A stretch of DNA of 64,000 nucleotides from CAWDMN01 sp963803155 (GTDB lineage: Bacteria > Acidobacteriota > Terriglobia > Versatilivoradales > Versatilivoraceae): NCBI GenBank assembly GCA_963803155.1, contig CAWDMN010000031.1, forward strand, positions 1-64,000, in the 5' to 3' direction. The translations under genes and the position numbers were made by a program. A model generated the notes under the pieces. That model was not told the origin of the DNA. It saw only the letters and a program-made list of their open reading frames with translations, and did no database searches. Shown piece after piece: positions 9,302-17,011 of this stretch; within the stretch, counting starts at the first letter, position 1; each line of letters opens with the position of its first letter.

Positions 9302-10017
9302 GCAGCGTAAAAACTCTGACTATTAACGGACAGGAAGTGAGTGCCGCCGAAGATCAAACTATTCTGGATCTGTTGCGCGAAAACGACATCCCGATGCCGA
9401 CTCTCTGCTTTCTTGAAGGACTCTCCGGCATCGGAGCCTGCCGGCTCTGCGTGGTGGAAATCGAAGGATCCCCCAAGCTTCATCCTGCTTGTGTCACGAG
9501 GGCTGAAGAAGGCATGGTGATTCGAACAGACACCGAGCGGCTGCAAAAATACCGCCGCATGATCGTGGAACTGCTTTTTGCCGAGCGAAACCACGTCTGT
9601 TCGGTCTGTGTCATCAACGGGAACTGTGACCTGCAACAGGTGGGCTACGAAGTGGGTATGGATCATGTCCGTTTCCCATTCCAATTTCCTTCCATGGATA
9701 TGGACAACTCGCACCATTGGTTTGGAGTGGATCATAACCGCTGCATTCTCTGTGCCCGTTGTGTCCGCGTTTGTGACGAAATCGAGGGTGCCCATACTTG
9801 GGACATTATGGGCCGCGGAGCCCTGGCCCGCACTATTACGGACTTGAACCAACTCTGGGGGAGTTCCAATTCCTGCACCAGTTGCGGCAAATGCGTTCAA
9901 GTCTGTCCGACCGGCGCGCTCTTTGCCAAGGGGAAATCGGCCGCCGAGATGGTAAAGAACCGTGATTTCCTCACTTACATCAAACGCGCCAGGGAGGAAA
10001 AACTATGGATCCAGTAA
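9298..10017 (+). CDS. hoxU: NAD-coupled hydrogenase electron-transfer subunit HoxU (NuoG N-terminal type)
   Basis: A 239-residue iron-sulfur protein equivalent to the N-terminal part of NuoG. A plant-type [2Fe-2S] domain (GACRLCVVE near residue 47) is followed by the His/Cys cluster segment (HVCSVCVINGNCDLQ, about 98-112) and two [4Fe-4S] motifs (CILCARCVRVCDE near 148, CTSCGKCVQVCP near 197). It carries electrons between HoxF and the hydrogenase small subunit HoxY. The ATG overlaps the hoxF stop by 4 bases, and the stop overlaps hoxY by 13. No molybdopterin-type C-terminal domain is present, as expected for HoxU. Confidence 0.93.
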   Translation: MSSVKTLTINGQEVSAAEDQTILDLLRENDIPMPTLCFLEGLSGIGACRLCVVEIEGSPKLHPACVTRAEEGMVIRTDTERLQKYRRMIVELLFAERNHVCSVCVINGNCDLQQVGYEVGMDHVRFPFQFPSMDMDNSHHWFGVDHNRCILCARCVRVCDEIEGAHTWDIMGRGALARTITDLNQLWGSSNSCTSCGKCVQVCPTGALFAKGKSAAEMVKNRDFLTYIKRAREEKLWIQ

Positions 10018-10565
10018 CCACTAATTCCAAAGTCCGGGTGGCTACCGCTTGGCTGGGCGGCTGCTCGGGTTGTCACATGTCCTTCCTGGATCTGGATGAA
10101 ACCCTGATCGACATTGCTCCCAGGATTGAATTGGTCTACAGCCCCATTATGGACGTGAAGGAATTTCCCGAGAAGGTCGACGTCACGCTGATTGAAGGCG
10201 CGATTTGTAATGAAGAGAATTTGCATCTTGCCAAACAAATCCGGCAGCGGAGCAAAGTTGTCATCTCTTTCGGCGATTGTGCCGTCAACGGCAACGTTCC
10301 AGCCATGCGCAATCCCTTGGCCGATTCGGTGAATTCCGTTCTTGAGCGGGCCTACATCGAGAATGCTACTCTACAGCCACAAAAGCCAGAAGCGGACTCA
10401 ATTGTCCCCCGGCTCTTAGATCGAGTCTGTCCGGTTCATGAAGTGATCCCGGTAGATTTTTTCCTGCCTGGGTGCCCTCCCGGCGCCAATTTAATCGGGT
10501 ATGTATTGACGGAGCTGTTAGAGGGGCGCACTCCAGACATGAAAGATAAACTACAGTACGGATGA
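10005..10565 (+). CDS. hoxY: [NiFe]-hydrogenase small subunit HoxY
   Basis: A 186-residue small subunit without a signal peptide, hence cytoplasmic. The proximal [4Fe-4S] ligands are visible: GGCSGCHMS (about residues 19-26), FGDCAVNGN (about 90-98) and LPGCPPGANL (about 155-164), with a further cysteine in RVCPVHE. This compact form lacks the medial and distal cluster region of uptake hydrogenases and is typical of group 3 enzymes. ATG 10005 has AGGGAGGA (9991-9998) at 6-base spacing and overlaps hoxU. Confidence 0.93.
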   Translation: MDPVTTNSKVRVATAWLGGCSGCHMSFLDLDETLIDIAPRIELVYSPIMDVKEFPEKVDVTLIEGAICNEENLHLAKQIRQRSKVVISFGDCAVNGNVPAMRNPLADSVNSVLERAYIENATLQPQKPEADSIVPRLLDRVCPVHEVIPVDFFLPGCPPGANLIGYVLTELLEGRTPDMKDKLQYG

Positions 10566-10579
10566 GAGAGAGGAACCAA

Positions 10580-12004
10580 ATGAGCAACCGAATAGTCATA
10601 GATCCCGTGACCCGCATTGAGGGTCACGCCAAAATAACCTTACATCTCGATGATGCCGGCCAGGTCAGCGATGCTCAATTTCACGTTGTGGAATTCCGCG
10701 GATTCGAAAAGTTTTGCGAAGGGCGTCCTTTCCGTGAAATGCCCGCCATCACGGCCCGCATTTGCGGAATCTGCCCGGTAAGCCACCTGCTCGTCTCCGC
10801 CAAAACCGGCGACGCGCTGCTGGCCGTCGATATCCCGGAAGCGGCCGCAAATCTGCGCCGTCTGATGCATTTCGGCCAGCTGATTCAGTCTCACGCTCTA
10901 AGCTTTTTCCATTTGTCTTCGCCCGATCTGTTGCTCGGTCATGACACCAATCCAGCAAAGCGGAACATCATGGGAGTGATCGAGGCTCATCCGGAAATAG
11001 CCCGGCAAGGGATCCGCCTGCGCAAATATGGGCAGGAGATTATTGAAACTCTAGGTGGACGCAAGATTCATCCTTCCTGGGCAGTTCCGGGCGGCGTCAG
11101 CGATCCGCTTACAGTGGAAGGACGGGACAAAATCAAAGCCGGCTGGTCTGAGGCCATGGACATCATTACCCAGACTATTGCTTGGTTCAAGAAGAGTCTG
11201 GATGATTTCCAGGATTCCGCTCGAATTTTCGGAAATTTTCCTTCTCTCTTCATGGCCATGGTTTCCAAGGATGGTGGGCTGGAACATTACGACGGATACT
11301 TGCGGTTTGTCGATGCCATGGGAAACATTGTGGCGGATCAGCTTGATCCGGCCAAGTATGAAGAATATATTGGAGAAGCTGTTGAATCCTGGTCTTATTT
11401 GAAGTTCCCCTATTACAAACCAATGGGGTATCCCGAGGGGAATTATCGGGTCGGCCCATTGGCCCGTCTAAATGTCGCTTCACATGCTGGCACACCGCTG
11501 GCTGACCAAGAACTTGCCGAGTTTAGAATGTTGGGCCGTGGCGCCGTTCTGAGTTCTTTCCATTATCATTATGCCCGTTTGATCGAAATTCTTTTCTGTC
11601 TCGAGCGTGTGGGTCAGATGATGGAGGACCCCACCTTGCTTGACGGCAATGTTAGAGCATTGGCGTGGCGGAACCGCTTCGAGGCAGTCGGTTGTATGGA
11701 AGCCCCACGCGGCACGTTGTTCCACCACTACAAGGTCCGGGAAGGGGGATTGATGACCTGGGCCAATTTAATCATTGCCACCGGACAAAATAATCTGTCC
11801 ATGAACCAGACGATCGCCCAGATCGCCAAGCATTATGTGGATGGAACTAAGCTGACCGAAGGAATGCTAAACCGCGTGGAAGCTGGCATCCGGGCATATG
11901 ATCCCTGTCTGAGCTGTTCCACTCATGCCGCCGGAGAAATGCCGCTCCATGTGCAGCTCTTCAGCTCCCGCGGAGAGCTGCTGAACGAGTTGAAGCGCAG
12001 TTAG
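10580..12004 (+). CDS. hoxH: [NiFe]-hydrogenase large subunit HoxH (catalytic)
   Basis: A 474-residue catalytic subunit. Both nickel-ligand pairs are intact: RICGICPVSH near residues 60-69 and DPCLSCSTH near 438-446. A short C-terminal tail follows and is expected to be removed by an endopeptidase during maturation. With HoxE/F/U/Y it makes a bidirectional NAD-reducing (group 3d-type) enzyme that interconverts H2 and NADH. An in-frame ATG at 10562 overlaps the hoxY stop, but GAGAGAGG (10565-10573) is well spaced only for ATG 10580, so that start is preferred. Confidence 0.93.
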   Translation: MSNRIVIDPVTRIEGHAKITLHLDDAGQVSDAQFHVVEFRGFEKFCEGRPFREMPAITARICGICPVSHLLVSAKTGDALLAVDIPEAAANLRRLMHFGQLIQSHALSFFHLSSPDLLLGHDTNPAKRNIMGVIEAHPEIARQGIRLRKYGQEIIETLGGRKIHPSWAVPGGVSDPLTVEGRDKIKAGWSEAMDIITQTIAWFKKSLDDFQDSARIFGNFPSLFMAMVSKDGGLEHYDGYLRFVDAMGNIVADQLDPAKYEEYIGEAVESWSYLKFPYYKPMGYPEGNYRVGPLARLNVASHAGTPLADQELAEFRMLGRGAVLSSFHYHYARLIEILFCLERVGQMMEDPTLLDGNVRALAWRNRFEAVGCMEAPRGTLFHHYKVREGGLMTWANLIIATGQNNLSMNQTIAQIAKHYVDGTKLTEGMLNRVEAGIRAYDPCLSCSTHAAGEMPLHVQLFSSRGELLNELKRS

Positions 12005-12075
12005 GTTGTTTGTGCCCCCAAAGTCGCCGATTTTGTCCCGCGTGTTGCGCAGAATCGTCCGAGTGTCTGTCGTGC

Positions 12076-12118
12076 AAACATGGTCTCGTTATTCATTATA
12101 GTCGCATATACCATGTTT
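12076..12118. repeat. Inverted repeat downstream of hoxH
   Basis: AAACATGGT (12076-12084) and ACCATGTTT (12110-12118) are perfect 9-base complements separated by 25 bases, between the hoxH stop and the strong terminator. It has no T run of its own. It could be an operator, an mRNA-stabilising hairpin or chance. Confidence 0.45.
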
Positions 12119-12133
12119 AGGTTCGGAAGGCAG

Positions 12134-12176
12134 AAAAAAGGCCACGAAGGCTGTTCATAAATTCGTGGCCTTTTTT
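12134..12176 (+). terminator. Rho-independent terminator of the hox operon
   Basis: Perfect stem GGCCACGAA (12140-12148) with TTCGTGGCC (12162-12170), flanked by six A on the left and six T on the right (12171-12176). The A and T tails make it potentially bidirectional. It separates hoxEFUYH from the protease gene, so the protease probably has its own promoter or depends on read-through. Confidence 0.85.
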
Positions 12177-12273
12177 GGATCTATGGGCCAGGGCGAAAGT
12201 CCTGCCGAGGAAGCTCTCTTTAATTTGTCTTCCCGGAGACAATATTTTATGCTTCCCCCTTTTTGGACATTAA

Positions 12274-12711
12274 ATGATTTATATCATTGCATACGGAAAC
12301 CCCATGCGGGCTGATGATGGCTTTGCCTGGAAAGCCGCGGAATCGCTGGATCCCGAAAGCCACGATTATCGGCTGCATATTCTATACCAGCTCGGCCCGG
12401 AATTGGCGGAGGAGTTGAGTCAAGCTTCCGGAGTGATTTTTCTGGATGCGCGGCGTGGAGAAACACCCGGAGAAGTCTTTTGTGAGGAGGTCGCTCCCGA
12501 TCAAGTCGTCTCCGCTTTTACCCACAGTTTGACTCCAGCGATGCTACTAGCCTATGCAAGAGGACTCTATGGCAAGTGTCCGTCCGCATATTTAATCTCG
12601 GTCACTGGACAAGATTGGGGATTTTCGACGGAACTCACCTCAGCCGTTGCCAACAGCATTCCAACTGCTCTTGAACAGGTGCACAATTCATTGCAAAAAT
12701 TGTTGCAATGA
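12274..12711 (+). CDS. hoxW: Hydrogenase maturation endopeptidase (HoxW/HyaD family)
   Basis: A 145-residue cytoplasmic protease. The N-terminal YGNPMRADDGFAW block carries the first metal-binding acidic residue (D in RADDG), LDARRGETPGE the second, and FTHSLTPAMLL the histidine of the family. These enzymes sense bound nickel and clip the C-terminal tail from the hydrogenase large subunit. Its place 270 bases after hoxH makes HoxH the likely substrate. It lies after the operon terminator; the ribosome-binding site of ATG 12274 is weak. Confidence 0.85.
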   Translation: MIYIIAYGNPMRADDGFAWKAAESLDPESHDYRLHILYQLGPELAEELSQASGVIFLDARRGETPGEVFCEEVAPDQVVSAFTHSLTPAMLLAYARGLYGKCPSAYLISVTGQDWGFSTELTSAVANSIPTALEQVHNSLQKLLQ

Positions 12712-13451
12712 GAAATACCATCCTTCAGACTCAGTTTTCTAATATTTTCCGCCTTCTCACCGAGCCTAAAGCCCTGGGTTGCCTATAATGGGTAATTGTT
12801 GGTTTCTCCACCTGTTTTTTTTTCACAAATAAAGTCGACCCTTTACCTTTGTGGAACTGATTTGCCGCCATGCGGGAAATCGACCCTCCAGCGCTGCTCG
12901 CTATTTTTGATGACTACGGCTTTCCGAAATCCGCTTGCATGATTCTGCTCTCGAATGGGAGATGGAAGTCCCCGACGTGTTCTGGTCAATTGTAAAAATA
13001 TTCTGCAATTCTGAACAGCATAACACCAATCTTTGAGCAACTCTCAATGCTCTACCCGTTTCCGCCATCTTTGCGATATTATTTGAAATAATCGATTCGC
13101 ATATTTATGTTTCGTCCAGTTCCCAGTGGAATCATAGGACTTCATGAACTCTTGAAACCAGGATTAGGGTCTACTGTGTCAAAAACCATCGGTGTATTTT
13201 AAAAATATTTTGAAGCTACGAAAAAAAAAGAAAGCCACTAAAGTATGTTAAAGGTCTGCCGATGAGATATAATTGAGGGGAGTAATTCATCAGGCTACAA
13301 ATTGAAACTTCGTCCATAACTATAATAATGGGCCAACCGACCAAACCCGGATTTACGTCCGGAGGAGAAGAAGTGTCATGGTCCCGCGAATTAATTTGAC
13401 CGTCGGCTTCTGCATTGAGTGCATGTCCTCGGTAATCGAAATCCAAGACCA
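12712..13451. other. Intergenic region, no supported gene
   Basis: About 740 bases between the protease gene and the minus-strand exported-protein cluster. A 75-codon plus-strand frame at 13378-13605 contains two Cys-X-Cys type pairs but is antisense to a better-supported small minus-strand frame and has a poorly spaced ribosome-binding site. I see no RNA gene or clear terminator. Confidence 0.4.
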
Positions 13452-13637
13452 TTATCGCTGTGCCTGCGGATCCCTTCCCAAAGAGAGCGCCCATTTGCCC
13501 GCCACCTGGTCAATTCCCAATGGGAATATCGCTCCGCTCATTCCCCAAAGAAAATCCACTAGTGACATCAAGATCATGGCCAAAGCCGCAAGCCGGGCTT
13601 CCTGACGGGAATTGAACTTTTTTCCAACATTTCTCAT
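13452..13637 (-). CDS. Small predicted membrane protein (possible)
   Basis: A 61-codon frame whose ATG (13637) overlaps the stop of the upstream minus-strand gene in an ATGA arrangement, the usual sign of translational coupling. It encodes one hydrophobic segment (about residues 16-42, ALAMILMSLVDFLWG and onward) followed by a short basic tail. No family is recognised. The coupling is the only argument for it; a chance overlap is possible. Confidence 0.35.
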   Translation of the reverse strand: MRNVGKKFNSRQEARLAALAMILMSLVDFLWGMSGAIFPLGIDQVAGKWALSLGRDPQAQR

Positions 13638-14326
13638 TTGTCGTATCTCAAGAGCAGCGAGATTTTCTCTCCATTTAGCGTGCCCTCAAAAAGGTAGCTC
13701 TTCTTTCGATTTTTTTCCGGTATAGGAAAATAGAGATATCCGCAGACTCTTTCAGAATGGACTCCCGCGGGGATTTCCTTTTCACTCAATTCGGTCTCCA
13801 TGACCTTCCGGTCCTCAGGAGCAGTCCCGCTGCCTGACCGTCCAATTCCGACACCGACACCAACACCCGTAGACCAGCCGCCGCCTCTTCGCCCTCCGTA
13901 ATAAGGGTCATTATAGCCACCGGATTCGTACCCGACACCGACCGTCGGGTAAAGCGCAACTTCACGCTTATCCCCCGTCGTGCGCCGTAGAATCCCGGCT
14001 ACGGATGCCGGCTCGAGAGGACGCACTAAACCGGATCCATCCGCGGCTTTTAGCACAAAATATTTAGGATCGATTTCCACCTGATTCTCTTTCGATGGGA
14101 AGAGCCCCACTTCCACCACAATGAATCCCTTGGTCAGGTCAGAGGAAAAACTCTGGAGGATGGAATTCTTGTTCAGTGAACTCACTCCAAGACTGAACCT
14201 TTCCTTGTCGGCAAATTCAGCATAATCGGAAGGACGCGGGCGCGGTCCAATTCCCCGACGGGAGTCAGCATAAGCAAAAAGAATCAAACAACAGACCATT
14301 GTTGAAATTGCAGCCAGTTTTTTCAT
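13634..14326 (-). CDS. Exported glycine-rich protein of unknown function
   Basis: About 230 residues. A signal peptide (MKKLAAISTMVCCLILFAYA) begins at ATG 14326, which is preceded by GGAGGA at 8-base spacing. The mature part is a probable beta-rich domain, a Tyr/Gly-rich stretch (about residues 132-162, with GVGVGVGIG) and a C-terminal region ending in LLLRYDK. I do not recognise a named family. It starts only a few bases after the stop of the PEGA-domain gene, so the two form an operon and probably act together in the envelope. Confidence 0.75.
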   Translation of the reverse strand: MKKLAAISTMVCCLILFAYADSRRGIGPRPRPSDYAEFADKERFSLGVSSLNKNSILQSFSSDLTKGFIVVEVGLFPSKENQVEIDPKYFVLKAADGSGLVRPLEPASVAGILRRTTGDKREVALYPTVGVGYESGGYNDPYYGGRRGGGWSTGVGVGVGIGRSGSGTAPEDRKVMETELSEKEIPAGVHSERVCGYLYFPIPEKNRKKSYLFEGTLNGEKISLLLRYDK

Positions 14327-14330
14327 GTGA

Positions 14331-14912
14331 TTATTCCTCCTTCCGGGGAACAAAAAAAACAGGAGAGACTCTCAAAGTCTTCCCGCTGAGAACATAAAGT
14401 CGCTTTCGATACAGGCCTCCGGAAGCATTTTTGATTTCCAAATTGTATATTCCCGGTTCAAGCCAGAATGATTTCAGATCGTCCACCATGCCGGCAAAGG
14501 CTCCATCAATAAATACCTCAGCATTTTTATCGGTTCTCTGCAACTTGATTTCACCCGAAACAGCCGTCCTGGCCAACGGGTAAAATGGTGCATATCCCCA
14601 CCCCCAGGCTGGAGAATAATCCCACCAGGGAGACCAGCCATAGCTCCAAAAAGGATAAAAACCACCGTACATCGGATATCCATAATGTCCGAAGGAATGG
14701 GAATAATCTGCGCCAACCATAATCCCACCAAATTTGAGACGGGATCCATGGTCAACCTTTACCGATTGGTCTCTTTGGGTATCCGTTTGAGATGGGCCGA
14801 TGGCAGCCTGCTCTTGGGCTCGCAGGCAATCCACGGACAGGAGAAAAGTCAATGTAAAGAAGACCAGAGTCTGAAAAAAGTGTCCTCTACGAATCGTTGT
14901 CTGGATCATCAT
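14331..14912 (-). CDS. Exported PEGA-domain protein
   Basis: About 193 residues. An N-terminal signal/anchor (FFQTLVFFTLTFLLSV) is followed by a Tyr/Trp/Gly-rich middle section (about residues 70-105) and a C-terminal PEGA-type domain (about 115-190) recognisable from VFIDGAFAGMVDD, LEPGIYNLEI and the final strands. PEGA domains are small surface-layer-associated beta domains found in envelope proteins. ATG 14912 has GGAGG about five bases upstream. It is the first gene of a two- or three-gene minus-strand operon. Confidence 0.75.
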   Translation of the reverse strand: MMIQTTIRRGHFFQTLVFFTLTFLLSVDCLRAQEQAAIGPSQTDTQRDQSVKVDHGSRLKFGGIMVGADYSHSFGHYGYPMYGGFYPFWSYGWSPWWDYSPAWGWGYAPFYPLARTAVSGEIKLQRTDKNAEVFIDGAFAGMVDDLKSFWLEPGIYNLEIKNASGGLYRKRLYVLSGKTLRVSPVFFVPRKEE

Positions 14913-15461
14913 TTCCACCTCCATCCCAATCCAAAAACATTGGACTATGCTGCTTTTCCGCTGCTAAATAATCTGTCTTCATTTTACCCTGCACAAATAT
15001 ATCCAAACTCGATTCTAATTTTCTTCAGCGGAATTTCAACATATTAAACATTCTTTTCCATTATTTAACAAAAAGGGCCTCGTCTGCATGATGGAATTTC
15101 ACCAGGAGTGCTTTAATTTGGCCACTATCTGTTCTAGGAATTCTCGGTATATTATCTGCCTAAACAGGGGATGCTTCCTCCAAGGGGCAGGACTATAGAC
15201 GGCAAATGTACAAGCGACCTCACATTTGGCCGAAAGTGAACCGCAAATCGACGCGGGACGGCTCGACGACCAAAACAGTCGCCAATACTGGGTTTTCGGG
15301 AAATTTTCTGTAAAATAAAATACGATTTATCCGATTTTGTGCTACAGTACTGCTGGGGGAGGGCTGGCTGACATTAATCGATGTAAGCCGGGCCAGGGAG
15401 AAGTGTTTTGAACCGGCAAATGTCACTATAGTCATAAAGCCTCGAAGGGAGCAGCCCTCTC
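14913..15461. other. Intergenic region ahead of the hdr-flx operon
   Basis: A 549-base divergent region between the PEGA gene and hdrC. It is AT-rich near 14,940-15,080. It must include promoters for both directions, but I could not identify a convincing pair. The hdrC ribosome-binding site AAGGGAG (15445-15451) is the only clear element. Confidence 0.4.
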
Positions 15462-16007
15462 ATGGAAAATCATCACCCTACCCAATCCAAATCCGACACA
15501 ATCCCCGTAGAAGATTGTTATCAATGCGGCAAATGCACGGCCGGGTGTCCCATGGCCGGTGAGATGGATCTGATGCCCAATCAGGTTGTCCGTCTTTATC
15601 AGCTCGGGATGAAGGATCGAGCCGCGCAATCGCAGGCCATCTGGCTCTGTGTGTCCTGTCAGACTTGTTCCACTCGTTGTCCCAAATCTGTCGATTGTGC
15701 CGGTGTAATGGATGAGATGCGTCAGCTTTCCATCGAAAAAGGCGCTTTTGCTCCCGCACAACAACGAACGGTTCTTTTTCAGCTGGCATTTCTTCAAAAC
15801 ATCAAAAAATTTGGACGACTGAACGAATTGGAATTGATCCGATTGTTCAAGACCAAGGCTTTTTTTAATGACTTGAATTTGCCGCTGCTATTCAAGGATG
15901 CCCTCTTAGCTCCTGAACTATTGAAGCGAAAAAAACTGCATTTTTCTGGGGAAAAAGTCAAGGATCGTGCAGTCGTATCGCGAATCTTTGAGAGATGCCA
16001 AAAGTAA
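15462..16007 (+). CDS. hdrC: Heterodisulfide reductase subunit C-like iron-sulfur protein
   Basis: A 181-residue protein with two [4Fe-4S] motifs, CYQCGKCTAGCP (about residues 16-27) and CVSCQTCSTRCP (about 63-74), followed by a helical C-terminal region. HdrC carries electrons between the flavoprotein HdrA and the disulfide-reducing subunit HdrB. It has no membrane segment, so this is the soluble HdrABC type rather than HdrDE. It is the first gene of hdrCBA-flxDCBA. Confidence 0.9.
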   Translation: MENHHPTQSKSDTIPVEDCYQCGKCTAGCPMAGEMDLMPNQVVRLYQLGMKDRAAQSQAIWLCVSCQTCSTRCPKSVDCAGVMDEMRQLSIEKGAFAPAQQRTVLFQLAFLQNIKKFGRLNELELIRLFKTKAFFNDLNLPLLFKDALLAPELLKRKKLHFSGEKVKDRAVVSRIFERCQK

Positions 16008-16082
16008 CGGACCTCTGCTCTTTCTGCATGGCATATGTCCGGCGATATTAAGAATTCATTAACAACATTGAAGGGTCCTCCC

Positions 16083-16937
16083 ATGAACATCGGTTATTAT
16101 CCGGGTTGTGCGCTCCATGGTTCTTCCAATGATTATGATGCTTCCGTACATTCCTGCCTGAAAGCCTTGGATGTCGAGATCCAGGAAGTCAATGACTGGA
16201 TCTGTTGTGGTGCAACGGCCGCGCATTCGATCAACCACAAGCTCTCTGTAGCCTTGCCGGCGCGGAACCTGGCCTTGGCGGAAAAACAGGGATTGTCGGA
16301 AATGTTGGCTCCCTGCCCCATGTGTTCCATGGAGCTAATTAAGGCGGCACAAAGCATCGTTGGCGATATTTCTTTGCGCAAACAAATATCGGAAATAGTG
16401 GAATTGCCCGTGACTGGGAAGACGCAGATCCTCAACTTGATTCAAGTCTTCCAACATGTTGGAATCGACCGGATTAAATCCGCGGTAAAGCATCCGCTGG
16501 AATCGATTCATGCGGCTTGCTATTACGGATGTCTTCTGACGCGTCCCCCTGAGACTCTGCGCTTTGACGATTGTGAGCACCCTCATTCCATGGAGGCCAT
16601 TCTGGAAGCAATGGGAGCTAAAACCGTGGAGTGGAATTATAAAACTGAATGTTGCGGGGCCGGCATGACCATGGCCAATGAGCAAACGGTGTTGGACCTC
16701 TCGAATCGGATCCTTAGCAATGCCGCAGCTCATGGAGCCAATTGCCTGGTGGTGGCTTGTCCGATGTGTCATGTCAATCTGGACATGAAACAAAACGACA
16801 TCGAAAAGAAATTCGGCGTCAAACACAACATGGTGGTGTATTACCTGTCGGATTTAGTGGGGCTTGCTCTGGGTCTTGATGAGAAAACCTTGGGGATCGA
16901 CAGACATTTTATCGTGAATGCATTGCAGCCTGTTTAG
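16083..16937 (+). CDS. hdrB: Heterodisulfide reductase subunit B-like (CCG domains, disulfide site)
   Basis: A 284-residue protein with two complete CCG modules: YYPGC...WICCGA...CPMC in the first half and CYYGC...ECCGAG...CPMC in the second. These cysteines bind the two noncubane [4Fe-4S] clusters that cleave disulfides in HdrB. ATG 16083 has AAGGG eight bases upstream and begins directly at the conserved MNIGYYPGC. In bacteria the physiological disulfide is not CoM-S-S-CoB; a DsrC-type or unknown protein disulfide has been proposed for related complexes. No DsrC gene lies in the window. Confidence 0.9.
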   Translation: MNIGYYPGCALHGSSNDYDASVHSCLKALDVEIQEVNDWICCGATAAHSINHKLSVALPARNLALAEKQGLSEMLAPCPMCSMELIKAAQSIVGDISLRKQISEIVELPVTGKTQILNLIQVFQHVGIDRIKSAVKHPLESIHAACYYGCLLTRPPETLRFDDCEHPHSMEAILEAMGAKTVEWNYKTECCGAGMTMANEQTVLDLSNRILSNAAAHGANCLVVACPMCHVNLDMKQNDIEKKFGVKHNMVVYYLSDLVGLALGLDEKTLGIDRHFIVNALQPV

Positions 16938-17011
16938 GAATAGGCCTCCGCGCCCAATCCAAAGGCCGAAGGTTGCCTTCCAGAATAACCATTGATTAGG
17001 AAGAGAGAGCC

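Noticed and set aside
13378..13605. 75-codon plus-strand frame with two Cys pairs
   Set aside because: It is antisense to a coupled small minus-strand frame, and its Shine-Dalgarno sequence is too far from the ATG.
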